Shown: in pieces, positions 43,837 to 52,393 of the stretch
How the letters are laid out: each line of letters begins with the position of its first letter
Numbering within the stretch: the first letter of the stretch is position 1
DNA from: Leifsonia shinshuensis
GTDB taxonomy: Bacteria > Actinomycetota > Actinomycetes > Actinomycetales > Microbacteriaceae
DNA length: 64,000 nt
Assembly: GCF_031456835.1 (NCBI RefSeq)
Contig: NZ_JAVDVK010000001.1
Coordinates: 124,001-188,000 of the forward strand
Reading direction: 5' to 3'
Notes under the pieces: model-generated
The model's database searches: none
The model's input: the letters and a program-made list of their open reading frames with translations, nothing else
Told to the model about the DNA's origin: nothing
Translations under genes and position numbers: made by a program

Positions 43837-44622
43837 TCAGCGGCCCACGAACCGGGCCTCCGTGCGCGTGAGGAACGCCTCCATCCCGACGCGGGCGTCC
43901 TCGCTGGCGACGAGCCGCACCAGGGTCGGCTGCAGCTCCGCTTCCGCTGCGGCGTCGCCGTCGCGCACCGCCCGCTTCGCGTTGGCGAGCGCGGCCTGCA
44001 CGGCGAGGGGCGCCTGCGCGGCGATCCGCTCGGCCAGCTCGAGGGCGCGGTCGAACTGGGCGCCGTCGTCCACGACCTCCTGAACCAGCCCGATCCGGTG
44101 CGCCTCCTCGGCGTCGAACAGGTCGCCGGTGAGGATGTAGCGCATCGCATCGCCCCAGCCGACCGCCCGCGGGAAGCGGAGGGTCGCGCCGCCGAACGGC
44201 AGGATGCCGCGGGTCACCTCGATCTGGCCGAACCGCGTGCCGCGTGCAGCCACTGCGATGTCCGAGGCGAGGATCAGCTCGATCCCGAGTGTCAGACAGG
44301 TGCCCTGCACGGCGATGACCACGGGCTTGGTCAGCTGGCGGCCGGAGACCTGCCACGGGTCGACGCCGTCCGGACCGACGAACGAGAGCCCGTCGCGGCC
44401 GATGCGTGGCCCCAGGTCGGCGAGGTCGAGACCGGCCGTGAAGTGGTCTCCGACCGCGTGCACGAGTCCGACGCGCAGCTCCGGGTCGCGCTCCAGCTCG
44501 CCGTAGGCGTCCGCCAGCCGGCTGAGCAGCTCGAAGTCGGCGGCGTTGCGCTTGTCGGGGCGGTTCAGGCCGATCAGCAGGATGTGGCCGCGCCGCTCGG
44601 TCAGGATCTTGGGCTCGCTCAT
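43837..44622 (-). CDS. crotonase / enoyl-CoA hydratase family protein
   Basis: A 261-residue protein with the crotonase fold: LNRPDKRNAADF (CoA binding), FTAGLDLADLG (first oxyanion loop) and GTCLTLGIELILASDIAVA (second). The catalytic Glu position after the glycine-rich helix holds Glu in GIELILA. The start at 44622 fits the leaderless promoter. Which CoA ester it uses is not known. Confidence 0.87.
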   Translation of the reverse strand: MSEPKILTERRGHILLIGLNRPDKRNAADFELLSRLADAYGELERDPELRVGLVHAVGDHFTAGLDLADLGPRIGRDGLSFVGPDGVDPWQVSGRQLTKPVVIAVQGTCLTLGIELILASDIAVAARGTRFGQIEVTRGILPFGGATLRFPRAVGWGDAMRYILTGDLFDAEEAHRIGLVQEVVDDGAQFDRALELAERIAAQAPLAVQAALANAKRAVRDGDAAAEAELQPTLVRLVASEDARVGMEAFLTRTEARFVGR

Positions 44623-44629
44623 GTCTCCC

Positions 44630-44635
44630 ACGCTA
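44630..44635 (-). promoter_or_regulatory. -10 element of a leaderless promoter
   Basis: TAGCGT on the minus strand lies seven bases before the ATG at 44622. It overlaps the final bases of the arginase-like gene. Confidence 0.45.
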
Positions 44636-45508
44636 GCGGTCACCGTCCGCCCCGCCCGGCGCGCCGGTCGGCCCGGTGAGGGCACCCAGGATGCGCAGGA
44701 TCACCGGCAGGTCGTGCCCGGCGGCGTCCGGCGTCTCCGGCGCGAACTCCATGAGCCCCGCGCCCGCGAGCTCGAACCGCCGCCGCAGCGCGCGGATCGT
44801 CTCGGTGAGCCGTTCCGGCTGCACCCCGAACGGCTCCGGCGAACCGATGCCCTCGATCGCGGAGGGGTCGAGCACGTCGAGGTCGATGTGGAGGTACACC
44901 GCGCTCGCGCCGGTGGCCGCGACCGCGTTCACGATCGTCTCCGGATCGTCGAGCTCGCCCGAGGCGACGACCCGGATGCCGTGCTCGTCCACGTAGGCGG
45001 ACTCGCCGTCGTCGAGCGCTCGCGTGCCCGCCAGCACCAGCTGGGCCGGATCCAGCCGGTCCGCGCCGGTGGAGGCCAGCCCCTCCGGACCGTCGCCGAG
45101 GATCGCCCGCAGCACCATCCCGCAGAACGCGCCGGAGGGGGAGGACTCGACGTCGTTCAGGTCCCCGTGCGCGTCGAACCACACGACGGCGACGTCGCCG
45201 GGTGGATGCGCGGCCAGCGCGTGCTGCACCGCGGCGAGCTCGGCGCCGCAGTCGCCCCCGATCGTCACGACCGGCGCCTCCAGCAGCCCGAGCTCCGCCT
45301 GCGTCGCCTCACGGACGACGGCGAGGGAGGAGAACCGGTTCACGCCCGTCCCCAGCGACTCGCCCGCCGCAGCGGGCACCGGCACCTGGTGAGTGCGCGC
45401 GGTCGGGAGGTCGCCGCGGATGGCGTCGGCCCCGTCGATGAGGCGCATGGCGCGCGACGACCCGGAGCCCTGCCACTGCGGCACGACTAGGAACGAGGCC
45501 CCGCTCAC
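44633..45508 (-). CDS. arginase/formiminoglutamase family protein
   Basis: This 291-residue protein starts with GTG at 45508, sharing GTGA with the pspA stop. The ureohydrolase metal motifs are WFDAHGDLND (about 120-129) and HIDLDVLDP (about 206-214). The first motif reads GGDC where many arginases have GGDH, losing one manganese ligand, a variant also seen in other actinobacterial members. It may hydrolyse a guanidino compound or have a changed substrate. Coupling to pspA is unusual. Confidence 0.8.
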   Translation of the reverse strand: MSGASFLVVPQWQGSGSSRAMRLIDGADAIRGDLPTARTHQVPVPAAAGESLGTGVNRFSSLAVVREATQAELGLLEAPVVTIGGDCGAELAAVQHALAAHPPGDVAVVWFDAHGDLNDVESSPSGAFCGMVLRAILGDGPEGLASTGADRLDPAQLVLAGTRALDDGESAYVDEHGIRVVASGELDDPETIVNAVAATGASAVYLHIDLDVLDPSAIEGIGSPEPFGVQPERLTETIRALRRRFELAGAGLMEFAPETPDAAGHDLPVILRILGALTGPTGAPGGADGDR

Positions 45509-46251
45509 CCCTGGGGACCCGACGTCACGGCCGCCTGCGCGCCACCGGACTTGAGGGCGGCGAGCCGTGCCTCCACCTCGGTCATCTCGCCGAGGTCGTC
45601 GAGCTGCTCGAACTGCGAGTCGAGGCTGGACGCCGCGAGCTCCTGGGCCCCGCGGACCTTGGCCTCCTCGCGGCGGATCTTCTCCTCGAAGCGGGAGACC
45701 TCGCTGGTCGGGTCCATGATGTCGACGCTCTTGACCGCATCGATCACCTGGGCCTGCGCCTGGGCGCTCTTGGCCCGCGCGATCAGCTCGGCGCGCTTGC
45801 TCTTCAGCTGCTCGAGCTTCTCCTTCATACCGTTCAGGCCGGTCTTGAGCTTCTCGACCACCTCGGTCTGGGCGGCGATCTGCGGCTCCGCCGCCTTCGC
45901 CTCGTTCTCGGCGGAGATCTGCCGCTGCAGCGCGACCTTGGCCAGGTTGTCGAACTTGTCGGCGTTGGCGGCATCCCCGGATGCCCGGTACTGGTCGGCC
46001 TGACGGCTGGCGGCCAGCGCCTTGTCGCCCCACTCGCTCGCCGCCTCCACGTCTTCGCGGTGGTCGTCCTCGAGCAGCCGCAGGTTGCCGATGGTCTCGG
46101 CGATGGCGCTCTCGGCGTCGGCGATGCTGTTCGTGAAGTCGCGGACCATCTGGTCCAGCATCTTCTCCGGGTCCTCCGCCTGGTCGAGGAGGGCGTTGAT
46201 GTTCGCCCGCATCAACTGCGAGATCCGCCCGAAGATGGACTGTTTCGCCAT
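45505..46251 (-). CDS. pspA: PspA/IM30 (Vipp1) family membrane-stress protein
   Basis: This 248-residue, wholly helical protein has the PspA N-terminal helix (SIFGRISQLMRANINALLDQ) that binds membranes, followed by long coiled coils (about 25-215) and a short C-terminal Gly/Ala tail. PspA proteins form rods that protect the inner membrane. AAGGAAGAGC precedes the ATG at 46251. It follows the TPM-domain gene by 56 bases, the usual neighbour in actinobacteria. Confidence 0.88.
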   Translation of the reverse strand: MAKQSIFGRISQLMRANINALLDQAEDPEKMLDQMVRDFTNSIADAESAIAETIGNLRLLEDDHREDVEAASEWGDKALAASRQADQYRASGDAANADKFDNLAKVALQRQISAENEAKAAEPQIAAQTEVVEKLKTGLNGMKEKLEQLKSKRAELIARAKSAQAQAQVIDAVKSVDIMDPTSEVSRFEEKIRREEAKVRGAQELAASSLDSQFEQLDDLGEMTEVEARLAALKSGGAQAAVTSGPQG

Positions 46252-46307
46252 GTGCTCTTCCTTTCGCTCCCGCCCCCGATGGGCGCTCGTTCCGTGTCTT
46301 CCGGTGG

Positions 46308-48365
46308 TCAGAACCGTCCGCCGCCGCGCCGGCTGCGCGTGCCGCCGCCGCCGAAGCTGCCGGCGCTGAAGCCGCCGCCTCCGCCGCCGAAGCCGCCTCC
46401 GCCGCCCCAGCCGCCGCCTCCGCCGCCCATCCCGCCGCGCAGCACCGAGTCGATGAGGATGCCGCCGAGGATCGCGCCCATGGCGCCGCCGCCTCCGCCC
46501 CGCGAAGTGCCGCCGCCGAAGACGTCGCCGAGGCCGCCGGGCATGCCGCCGCCGGTCGGGAACCCGCCGACGTCCTGCTGCGCGAGCTGAGTCGCCTCGT
46601 CCGCGAGCTGCGCGGCGCGTTGCGCGAGCGCCAGGGCGGACACGGCATCGGTGGCCGCCGTCTGCTCGGCCTGCACGACCAGGCGCCCGGCTTCCGCGAG
46701 GCGGGTGCGCGCATCGGGGCCCACCGCGCCGCGGCGTGCCGTGATGAAGTCCTCGCACGCGGAGACGCGGGCCTTGGCGGTGAGCAGGGTCTGCTGCAGT
46801 GCCGACTGGGCGCGCTGCGCCTGGGCACGCGCATCTCGCACGCCCTGGAGTACCGCGTCGATGGAGCGGTTGGCGCCGTCGAGGCGCTGGGCGAGCTCGA
46901 GCGGGTTCACCCGCCCGGCCGCAAGCTTGGCCTTCACGTCGTCCACGGTCGCCTCGGTGCCGGCGACCGCCGCGGCGATCGTCCCGCCCGGGTCGCTCGA
47001 CGCCGCCAGCGCGCGTGCCTCGGCCAGGTCGCTGGTCAGCTCGGAGAGCGTGCCGTCGAGGGACTGCTGCGCCGCCGCGAGGTCCGCGCCGAGCCGGTCG
47101 ACCGCGTCGAGCAGCAGGCCGGCCTGGTCCGCCGACTCCTCGGCCGCTCTCACGCCGACCGCCGCGGCTCCTGCGTCGCCGGCCGTCGCCTTCTGCGCAG
47201 CGCCGGCGAGCGCCGTGTCGGTGAAGTCGAGGCGCTGCTCCGCCTGCTCGACGTTGTCGTGCACCGTCGCGAGCGACGCCTCGGTGTAGCGCTGGGCGAG
47301 ACCGTCGAGCGTCGCCCGGGTGGTCGCGAGGCGCTGCCGCAGAGCGGCCGCCTGCGTCTGGATCTCGGAGGTCGCCTGCGGGATGCGCTTCTCGAGCGCC
47401 CGCAGCTCGTCGAACGCGTCGGCCTGCGCGTCGAGCGCCTGGTTGGCGGCGGTGCACAGCTGCACGATGTGGATGTTCCACTCGCGCCGCTGCTCGTCCG
47501 TGTCGGGTTCCGCGTCGTCCAGCCGCTGCTTGAGGGTGAAGGCTTCGCGCAGCTGCGCCTTCGCGCCGTCGAGCGCGGCCTGGAACGGCACCACCGCATC
47601 CGCCCCGTACTGCGCGGTGGCGAAGCCGAGCTCGTCCTCGCTCGTGCGGATCGCGTCGTCCGTCTGCACCAGCGCGGACCCGGCTCGGCGTTCGAGCTCG
47701 TCCAGCGGGATGCTCTGCAGCTCGCTCTGCGGCGTGGTCGGACCTGCGGCGGCCTGCTTCTTGCGCGAACCGCGCGAGCGCACCAGCACGAAGATCACGA
47801 CGCCGACGATGACGATGCCGATCAGGAACACCCAGAAGAAGATGGCGCCGCCGCCGCCACCACCGCCGCTTCCGCCTCCTCCGACGGCGTCGCCCAGCCC
47901 GGTGGCCGCGGCGACACCCGCGCCCGCCCAGTCGTTCGCGTGCAGCTTCGGCTCGATGTCCTCCTGCTCGATGCGGTCGAGCTGGTCCGCGCTCACCGGG
48001 CCGGCGTCGTCGCCCGACAGGTAGTAGGTGCGGCCGTCGGTCGCCACCGCGAGCAGGTAGTCCCGCTGGCCGAGTCCGTTCTTCGCCGCGGTCTCGTTCG
48101 CCCAATCGGCGGCCTCGGTCGGATCGGTGAACTCGGGCACGTAGACGACGTAGAGGTCGATGCGGTGGTCGTCGTACAGCTTCTGCGCGGCGTCCGCGAC
48201 GCGCTGCTCCTCGGATCCGCTGAGCACGTTCGACTGATCGACGACGTGGCTCGGCCCGAGGTCCACCGGTTCGGCCGCCAGCGCGGGGGAGGCCGCGCCC
48301 GCGAGCGGAGCGGCGACGAGACCCAGCACAAGGAGGGACCGGGTCAGCAGACGTCGCACGCGCAT
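46308..48365 (-). CDS. TPM-domain membrane protein with coiled coil and Gly-rich tail
   Basis: This 685-residue protein has a signal peptide (1-30) and an extracytoplasmic TPM domain (about 38-150: VVDQSNVLSGSEEQRVADAAQKLYDDHRIDLYVVYV). A Gly-rich linker, one membrane helix (about 173-197) and a long helical/coiled-coil region (about 210-600) follow. The tail is very Gly-rich (about 605-685) and resembles phase-separating or flexible anchors. A minus-strand TAGACT (48402-48407) gives a possible -10. Together with PspA it forms a probable envelope-stress operon. Confidence 0.85.
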   Translation of the reverse strand: MRVRRLLTRSLLVLGLVAAPLAGAASPALAAEPVDLGPSHVVDQSNVLSGSEEQRVADAAQKLYDDHRIDLYVVYVPEFTDPTEAADWANETAAKNGLGQRDYLLAVATDGRTYYLSGDDAGPVSADQLDRIEQEDIEPKLHANDWAGAGVAAATGLGDAVGGGGSGGGGGGGAIFFWVFLIGIVIVGVVIFVLVRSRGSRKKQAAAGPTTPQSELQSIPLDELERRAGSALVQTDDAIRTSEDELGFATAQYGADAVVPFQAALDGAKAQLREAFTLKQRLDDAEPDTDEQRREWNIHIVQLCTAANQALDAQADAFDELRALEKRIPQATSEIQTQAAALRQRLATTRATLDGLAQRYTEASLATVHDNVEQAEQRLDFTDTALAGAAQKATAGDAGAAAVGVRAAEESADQAGLLLDAVDRLGADLAAAQQSLDGTLSELTSDLAEARALAASSDPGGTIAAAVAGTEATVDDVKAKLAAGRVNPLELAQRLDGANRSIDAVLQGVRDARAQAQRAQSALQQTLLTAKARVSACEDFITARRGAVGPDARTRLAEAGRLVVQAEQTAATDAVSALALAQRAAQLADEATQLAQQDVGGFPTGGGMPGGLGDVFGGGTSRGGGGGAMGAILGGILIDSVLRGGMGGGGGGWGGGGGFGGGGGGFSAGSFGGGGTRSRRGGGRF

Positions 48366-48511
48366 CCACCCACTCTCTCGGGTCCGGCTGATACTCCGCC
48401 GAGTCTATGCGGGCTCCCGGACGCTGTCACTGTTTCCGCCTGTTACGGGCACCCGTGCGCTCAGCCCGGCGGGCTGCTGGGATGGAGGAACCCGGTCGAG
48501 AGGAGTCGCGC

Positions 48512-49246
48512 ATGTCCGACGCACCCGCCCTCGCCGTCGTCGAGGCGACGCGCGACCGCTCACACGACCCCGCGTACCACGACTACGTCCAGCTGCTGGT
48601 CGGCAACGTCATCGCCGAGGCGGAGGCGCAGGGCTGGGCGGTCACCCGGCTGGCGGCCGACCATGGCGCCGACGCGCTGCTCGCCGACACCGCCCGTGCG
48701 GACGCCGTCGTCATCGTCGGCGGGGAGGACATCCACCCCGACTTCTACGGCGGACCCACCGGCTACCCGAACGAGTCGCGGCACCTGCCCGCGGCGGACG
48801 CCGCCCAGATCGCGCTGGTGCACGCCGCCCTCGTGCGGCGCACGCCGCTGCTCGGGATCTGCCGCGGCCTGCAGATCGTGAACGTCGCGCTGGGCGGGAC
48901 GCTCGTGCAGGACCTCGGCGAGGAGTGCGGTCACGTGAACCGCGGCGTGCCCATCCCGCAGGTGCTCACGACCCACACCGCCCACGCCGAGCCCGGCACC
49001 CGCATCGCCGGGCTGCTCGGCGAGCAGCCGATCGAGGTGCGCAGCGCCCACCACCAGGCGGTCGACCTGCTCGGCGCGGGACTCGTCGTGTCGGCACGGT
49101 CGCACGACGGCCACGTGGAGGCGGTGGAGCACCGGGATGCGCCGGTGCTGGCCGTGCAGTGGCACCCGGAGGACGTCGCCGCGCCGTGCGGGCAGCTCCG
49201 GAGCCTGCTGGGCGGCCTGAGCCAGCGCGTGCCCGTCGCGGCCTGA
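48512..49246 (+). CDS. gamma-glutamyl-GABA hydrolase-like class I amidotransferase
   Basis: This 244-residue protein is a PuuD-like peptidase C26 member: GGEDIHPDFYGG (about 70-81), the nucleophile in LLGICRGLQIVN (Cys near 118) and His-Glu in VQWHPEDVA. It would hydrolyse a gamma-glutamyl amide in the cytosol, as in putrescine breakdown, but no other pathway gene is near. AGGAG precedes the ATG. Confidence 0.87.
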   Translation: MSDAPALAVVEATRDRSHDPAYHDYVQLLVGNVIAEAEAQGWAVTRLAADHGADALLADTARADAVVIVGGEDIHPDFYGGPTGYPNESRHLPAADAAQIALVHAALVRRTPLLGICRGLQIVNVALGGTLVQDLGEECGHVNRGVPIPQVLTTHTAHAEPGTRIAGLLGEQPIEVRSAHHQAVDLLGAGLVVSARSHDGHVEAVEHRDAPVLAVQWHPEDVAAPCGQLRSLLGGLSQRVPVAA

Positions 49247-49249
49247 CCC

Positions 49250-49287
49250 CGTCGGCCCGGCCGCGCCTCGTCGGCCCGGCCGCGCCT
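49250..49287. repeat. 19-bp tandem duplication
   Basis: CGTCGGCCCGGCCGCGCCT occurs twice in perfect tandem (49250-49268 and 49269-49287) between the convergent amidotransferase and methyltransferase genes. Confidence 0.8.
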
Positions 49288-49327
49288 CGCGTGGCGTCGC
49301 CTCGCACTGCCTCGCTGCGTCGCGTCG

Positions 49328-50020
49328 TCAGCCGGACGCGGGCCACCCCTGGTCGCCGATCAGCGGCACGAACGCGACGGCCCCGAGGTTGGTCTCGTGC
49401 AGCTCCCCGTCCTTCCGCAGCGTGTACGCGGCGAGGTGCTGGGCGCGCCCCGGCCGCCCGACCGGCATGACGATGCGTCCGCCGGGTCGCAGCTGCGCCG
49501 GCCATGCGGGCGGCACCGACGGGCCGGTGGCCGCCGCGACGATCGCGTCGTACGGCGCGCTGGCGGGCCAGCCCAGCGTCCCGTCGCCGGTGACGACCTC
49601 GACCCGGTAGCCGAGCGCCTCCAGCGTCGCCGCCGCCTCCACCGCGAGTCCGGGATGCCGCTCGATGCTGACCACACGATGGGCCAGCTCGGCGGCGACC
49701 GCCGCGGCGTACCCGGAGCCCGTCCCGACGTCGAGCACGGCGTCCTCCGGCCTGATCCGGGCGGCCTGCAGCATCAGGGCGACGATGTACGGCTGCGAGA
49801 TCGTCTGTCCCTCGCCGATCGGCATCGGGTGGTCCTCGTAGGCGTACGGCGCCGCGGCGGGCTCGACGAAGAGGTGCCGCGGCACGCGTCTCATCGCGTC
49901 GAGGACGCGCTGGTCCTCGATCCCGCGGGCGGCGAGCTGCTGCTCGACCATGCGCGCGCGTTCGGTGAGGTGGTCGTACTGCGTGCGGCTATTGAACCAC
50001 CACGGCCGGTCCGCCCGCAC
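49328..50020 (-). CDS. pcm: protein-L-isoaspartate O-methyltransferase
   Basis: This 230-residue SAM-dependent methyltransferase has the PCMT layout: ARMVEQQLAARGI, GEGQTISQPYIVALM (about 69-83), the SAM motif VLDVGTGSGYAAA (about 95-107) and GDGTLGWP. It repairs isoaspartyl damage in proteins. The GTG at 50020 keeps the full N-terminal helix; the ATG at 49951 is an alternative but would shorten it. A large palindrome sits directly upstream. Confidence 0.87.
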   Translation of the reverse strand: MRADRPWWFNSRTQYDHLTERARMVEQQLAARGIEDQRVLDAMRRVPRHLFVEPAAAPYAYEDHPMPIGEGQTISQPYIVALMLQAARIRPEDAVLDVGTGSGYAAAVAAELAHRVVSIERHPGLAVEAAATLEALGYRVEVVTGDGTLGWPASAPYDAIVAAATGPSVPPAWPAQLRPGGRIVMPVGRPGRAQHLAAYTLRKDGELHETNLGAVAFVPLIGDQGWPASG

Positions 50021-50030
50021 CGCCCGCGTC

Positions 50031-50093
50031 CATCGAGGGGTCGCAACACGCCGTTATCCGCCGCGCATGACGGCGTGTTGCGCCCCCTCGTTG
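50031..50093. repeat. large REP-like palindrome
   Basis: A 27-base left arm (50031-50057, starting CATCGAGGGG) pairs with a right arm (50067-50093) with three mismatches and a 9-base loop. It lies between genes on the same strand, after the BadF-type kinase gene. Its core GCAACACGCCGTTA recurs in altered form at 25018-25033. Confidence 0.8.
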
Positions 50094-50108
50094 CCGCCCG
50101 GGCCGCCG

Positions 50109-51131
50109 TCAGGCGCCGGGGACCGGCACGACGGCGGCGGGCCGCCCCTCCAGCGCGCTGCGCGCCGCGTCCACCGCCGACGGGTCCGCGCCCGCCGATT
50201 CGAGGGCGAGCAGCGCGGCGCCGAGGATGGGCGCGGCCGTGACCAGCTCCATCCGCGCCGCCGGGGCGCCCTCGGCGAGCAGCCGCTCGATCGTGCCGAG
50301 CAGCCGCTCGTCCCGCCCGCCGATGACCCCGCCGCCGAGCACCACCGGCACCGGCCGGTCGAGCAGGTCGAGACGGCGCAGCGTGGTGATCGCCATCGTG
50401 GCGATCTCCTCCGCCTGCTCGTCGACGAGGCCGAGGGCGACGGCGTCGCCGTCGCGGGCGCAGGCGAACACGGTGGGGGCCAGCCGCGCCAGCCCGCTGC
50501 TCGGAAGGCGGCCGAAGTGGAGCGCCTCGATCACCTCCTGCACGCTGCCGAGCCCGAGAGCGGCCGGTACGGCCTCGGCGAGTGCCGTCGGGCCGCCGCG
50601 GCCGTCCACCGCCCGCGCCGCGTACCAGAGGGCGCGCTCGCCGAGGTGCCAGCCGCCGCCCCAGTCGCCGGAGATGGTGCCGAGCGACGGATAGCGCACC
50701 ACCCGGCCGTCGGAACGGACGCCGATGCAGTTGATGCCGGTCCCGCAGACGACGGCCACGGCGTCGGGTTCGCCCGTGCCCGCGCGCAGCAGGGCGAAGA
50801 GGTCGTTCTCGACCGTCGCGCCCGCCCATGGCGTGTGCGCGATCGCGGCGCGGAACTCCGCGAGCTCGGCCGGGAGGTCGAGCCCGGAGAGGTACAGGTT
50901 GACGGCGGCCAAGGGTCGCGGGCCGGTCCTTTCGAGCAGGCTGCCGATCAGGCCGGAGACGAGGTCCGCCGCCGCGTCCATCCCGATCGCGTGCGGGCTC
51001 GATGTACCCGCCCGCGCCTCGGCGACGACGGTGCCGTCGAGCTCGAGCGCGACCGCATCCGTCTTCGAACCGCCGCCGTCGACCGCGACGACCAGCGGCG
51101 CCTCCTCGGAGCGACCGCTCACTGCGCCCAT
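50109..51131 (-). CDS. BadF/BadG-family kinase (N-acetylglucosamine kinase-like)
   Basis: This 340-residue ASKHA-fold protein has VAVDGGGSKTDAVAL (phosphate 1), VVCGTGINCIGV (adenosine/phosphate 2) and GDWGGGWHLGERAL. These match the bacterial GlcNAc-kinase branch of the BadF/BcrA family. The start at 51131 has GGGAG eight bases upstream; a GTG at 51122 is possible. It overlaps the GH4 gene and is the last gene of the carbohydrate operon, so it likely phosphorylates the imported sugar. Confidence 0.82.
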   Translation of the reverse strand: MGAVSGRSEEAPLVVAVDGGGSKTDAVALELDGTVVAEARAGTSSPHAIGMDAAADLVSGLIGSLLERTGPRPLAAVNLYLSGLDLPAELAEFRAAIAHTPWAGATVENDLFALLRAGTGEPDAVAVVCGTGINCIGVRSDGRVVRYPSLGTISGDWGGGWHLGERALWYAARAVDGRGGPTALAEAVPAALGLGSVQEVIEALHFGRLPSSGLARLAPTVFACARDGDAVALGLVDEQAEEIATMAITTLRRLDLLDRPVPVVLGGGVIGGRDERLLGTIERLLAEGAPAARMELVTAAPILGAALLALESAGADPSAVDAARSALEGRPAAVVPVPGA

Positions 51132-52390
51132 GCCAGGTGCTCCCGGTTGTGCGCGATCAGCAGGTCGGTGAGCCGCTCCGCCCGGTCGTACTGCCCGACG
51201 AGTGGATGCGCGAGCATCGCGCGCCGCACGCGGTCGCGGCCGCCGTGCACGGCCGCGTCGAGAGCGAGGCGCTCGTAGCCGGCGACGTGCGCCACCAGGG
51301 CGGCGTGGTCGGCCGGCAGCGGGTCGACGGGCCGCGCCGTCACGCCCCGGGCGTCGACCGTGGCCGGGACTTCGATGACGTGGTCGTCGGGGAGGAACGG
51401 CAGCGTGCCGTCGTTGCGCAGGTTCACGACCTGCACGTCGCCCCGGTCGCCGGTGAGCGACGCGATCAGGTCGACGGCCGCCTCCGAATAGAAGGCGCCG
51501 CCGCGCTGCGCCAGCTGCTCCGGCTTGGTGTCGACCGCCGGGTCGCCGTACAGCTCCAGCAGCTCGCGCTCGACGCGCTGCACGGCCTCCGCGCGCGTCG
51601 GCGCATCCCGCTGCTCGCGCAGCACCTCGTCGTGCGCGTAGTAGTAGCGCAGGTAGTAGCTGGGCACGTCGCCGAGCAGCCGGAGCAGGGAGGCGGGCAG
51701 CTCGACCTCGCCGGCCAGCTGCTCCAGACGCTCGCCCAGCAGCTCGGGCAGGACATCGCGCGTGCCGTCGCCGTCGCGCACGAGCACCGAGCGCTCCCAG
51801 GTCAGGTGGTTGAGCCCGACGTGGCCGAGCTCGACCTGCGCGGGCTCCAGCCCCAGCATCCCGGCGAACCGGCGCTGGAAGCCGATGGCCACGTTGCACA
51901 GCCCGACCGCGCGGTGGCCCTCCTGCAGCAGCGCTCGGGTGACGATGCCCACGGGGTTGGTGAAGTCGACGATCCAGGCGTCGGGCTTGGCGTGCCTGCG
52001 CACCTCCTCGGCCACGCGCAGCACGACCGGGACGGTCCGCAGCGCCTTCGCGAACCCGCCGGGGCCCGTCGTCTCCTGGCCGATGCAGCCGCACTCGTGC
52101 GGCCAGGTCTCGTCCCCGTGCCGTGCGGCCTGGCCGCCGACGCGCAGCTGAAGCAGCACCACGTCCGCATCCGCCACCCCGGCCACCAGGTCCGGGGTCG
52201 GAACGATGCGTCCGGGATGCCCGGCGGCGCGGAACATCCGCTGGCTCATGCCGCCGACCAGGCGCAGCCGCTCGGGGTCGGGGTCGACGAGCCAAAACTC
52301 CTCGATCGGGAGCACGGCCCGCAGCCGGGCGAACCCGTCGATGAGCTCGGGGGTGTAGGTGGAGCCGCCTCCGACGACCGTCAGTTTCAC
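51119..52390 (-). CDS. GH4 6-phospho-beta-glucosidase-like hydrolase
   Basis: This 423-residue protein has the NAD-binding N-terminus VVGGGSTYTPELIDGF, the metal and substrate loops GFAKALRTVPVV, FTNPVGIVT, GLCNVAIGF (metal Cys) and GHVGLNHLTW (His). These are the GH4 active-site features (NAD and Mn dependent). Family 4 enzymes of this subtype cleave phosphorylated disaccharides such as cellobiose-6-phosphate. With an ABC importer (non-phosphorylating) the phosphate must come from a kinase, presumably the BadF-type protein downstream. Confidence 0.87.
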   Translation of the reverse strand: MKLTVVGGGSTYTPELIDGFARLRAVLPIEEFWLVDPDPERLRLVGGMSQRMFRAAGHPGRIVPTPDLVAGVADADVVLLQLRVGGQAARHGDETWPHECGCIGQETTGPGGFAKALRTVPVVLRVAEEVRRHAKPDAWIVDFTNPVGIVTRALLQEGHRAVGLCNVAIGFQRRFAGMLGLEPAQVELGHVGLNHLTWERSVLVRDGDGTRDVLPELLGERLEQLAGEVELPASLLRLLGDVPSYYLRYYYAHDEVLREQRDAPTRAEAVQRVERELLELYGDPAVDTKPEQLAQRGGAFYSEAAVDLIASLTGDRGDVQVVNLRNDGTLPFLPDDHVIEVPATVDARGVTARPVDPLPADHAALVAHVAGYERLALDAAVHGGRDRVRRAMLAHPLVGQYDRAERLTDLLIAHNREHLAWAQ

Positions 52391-52393
52391 GAG

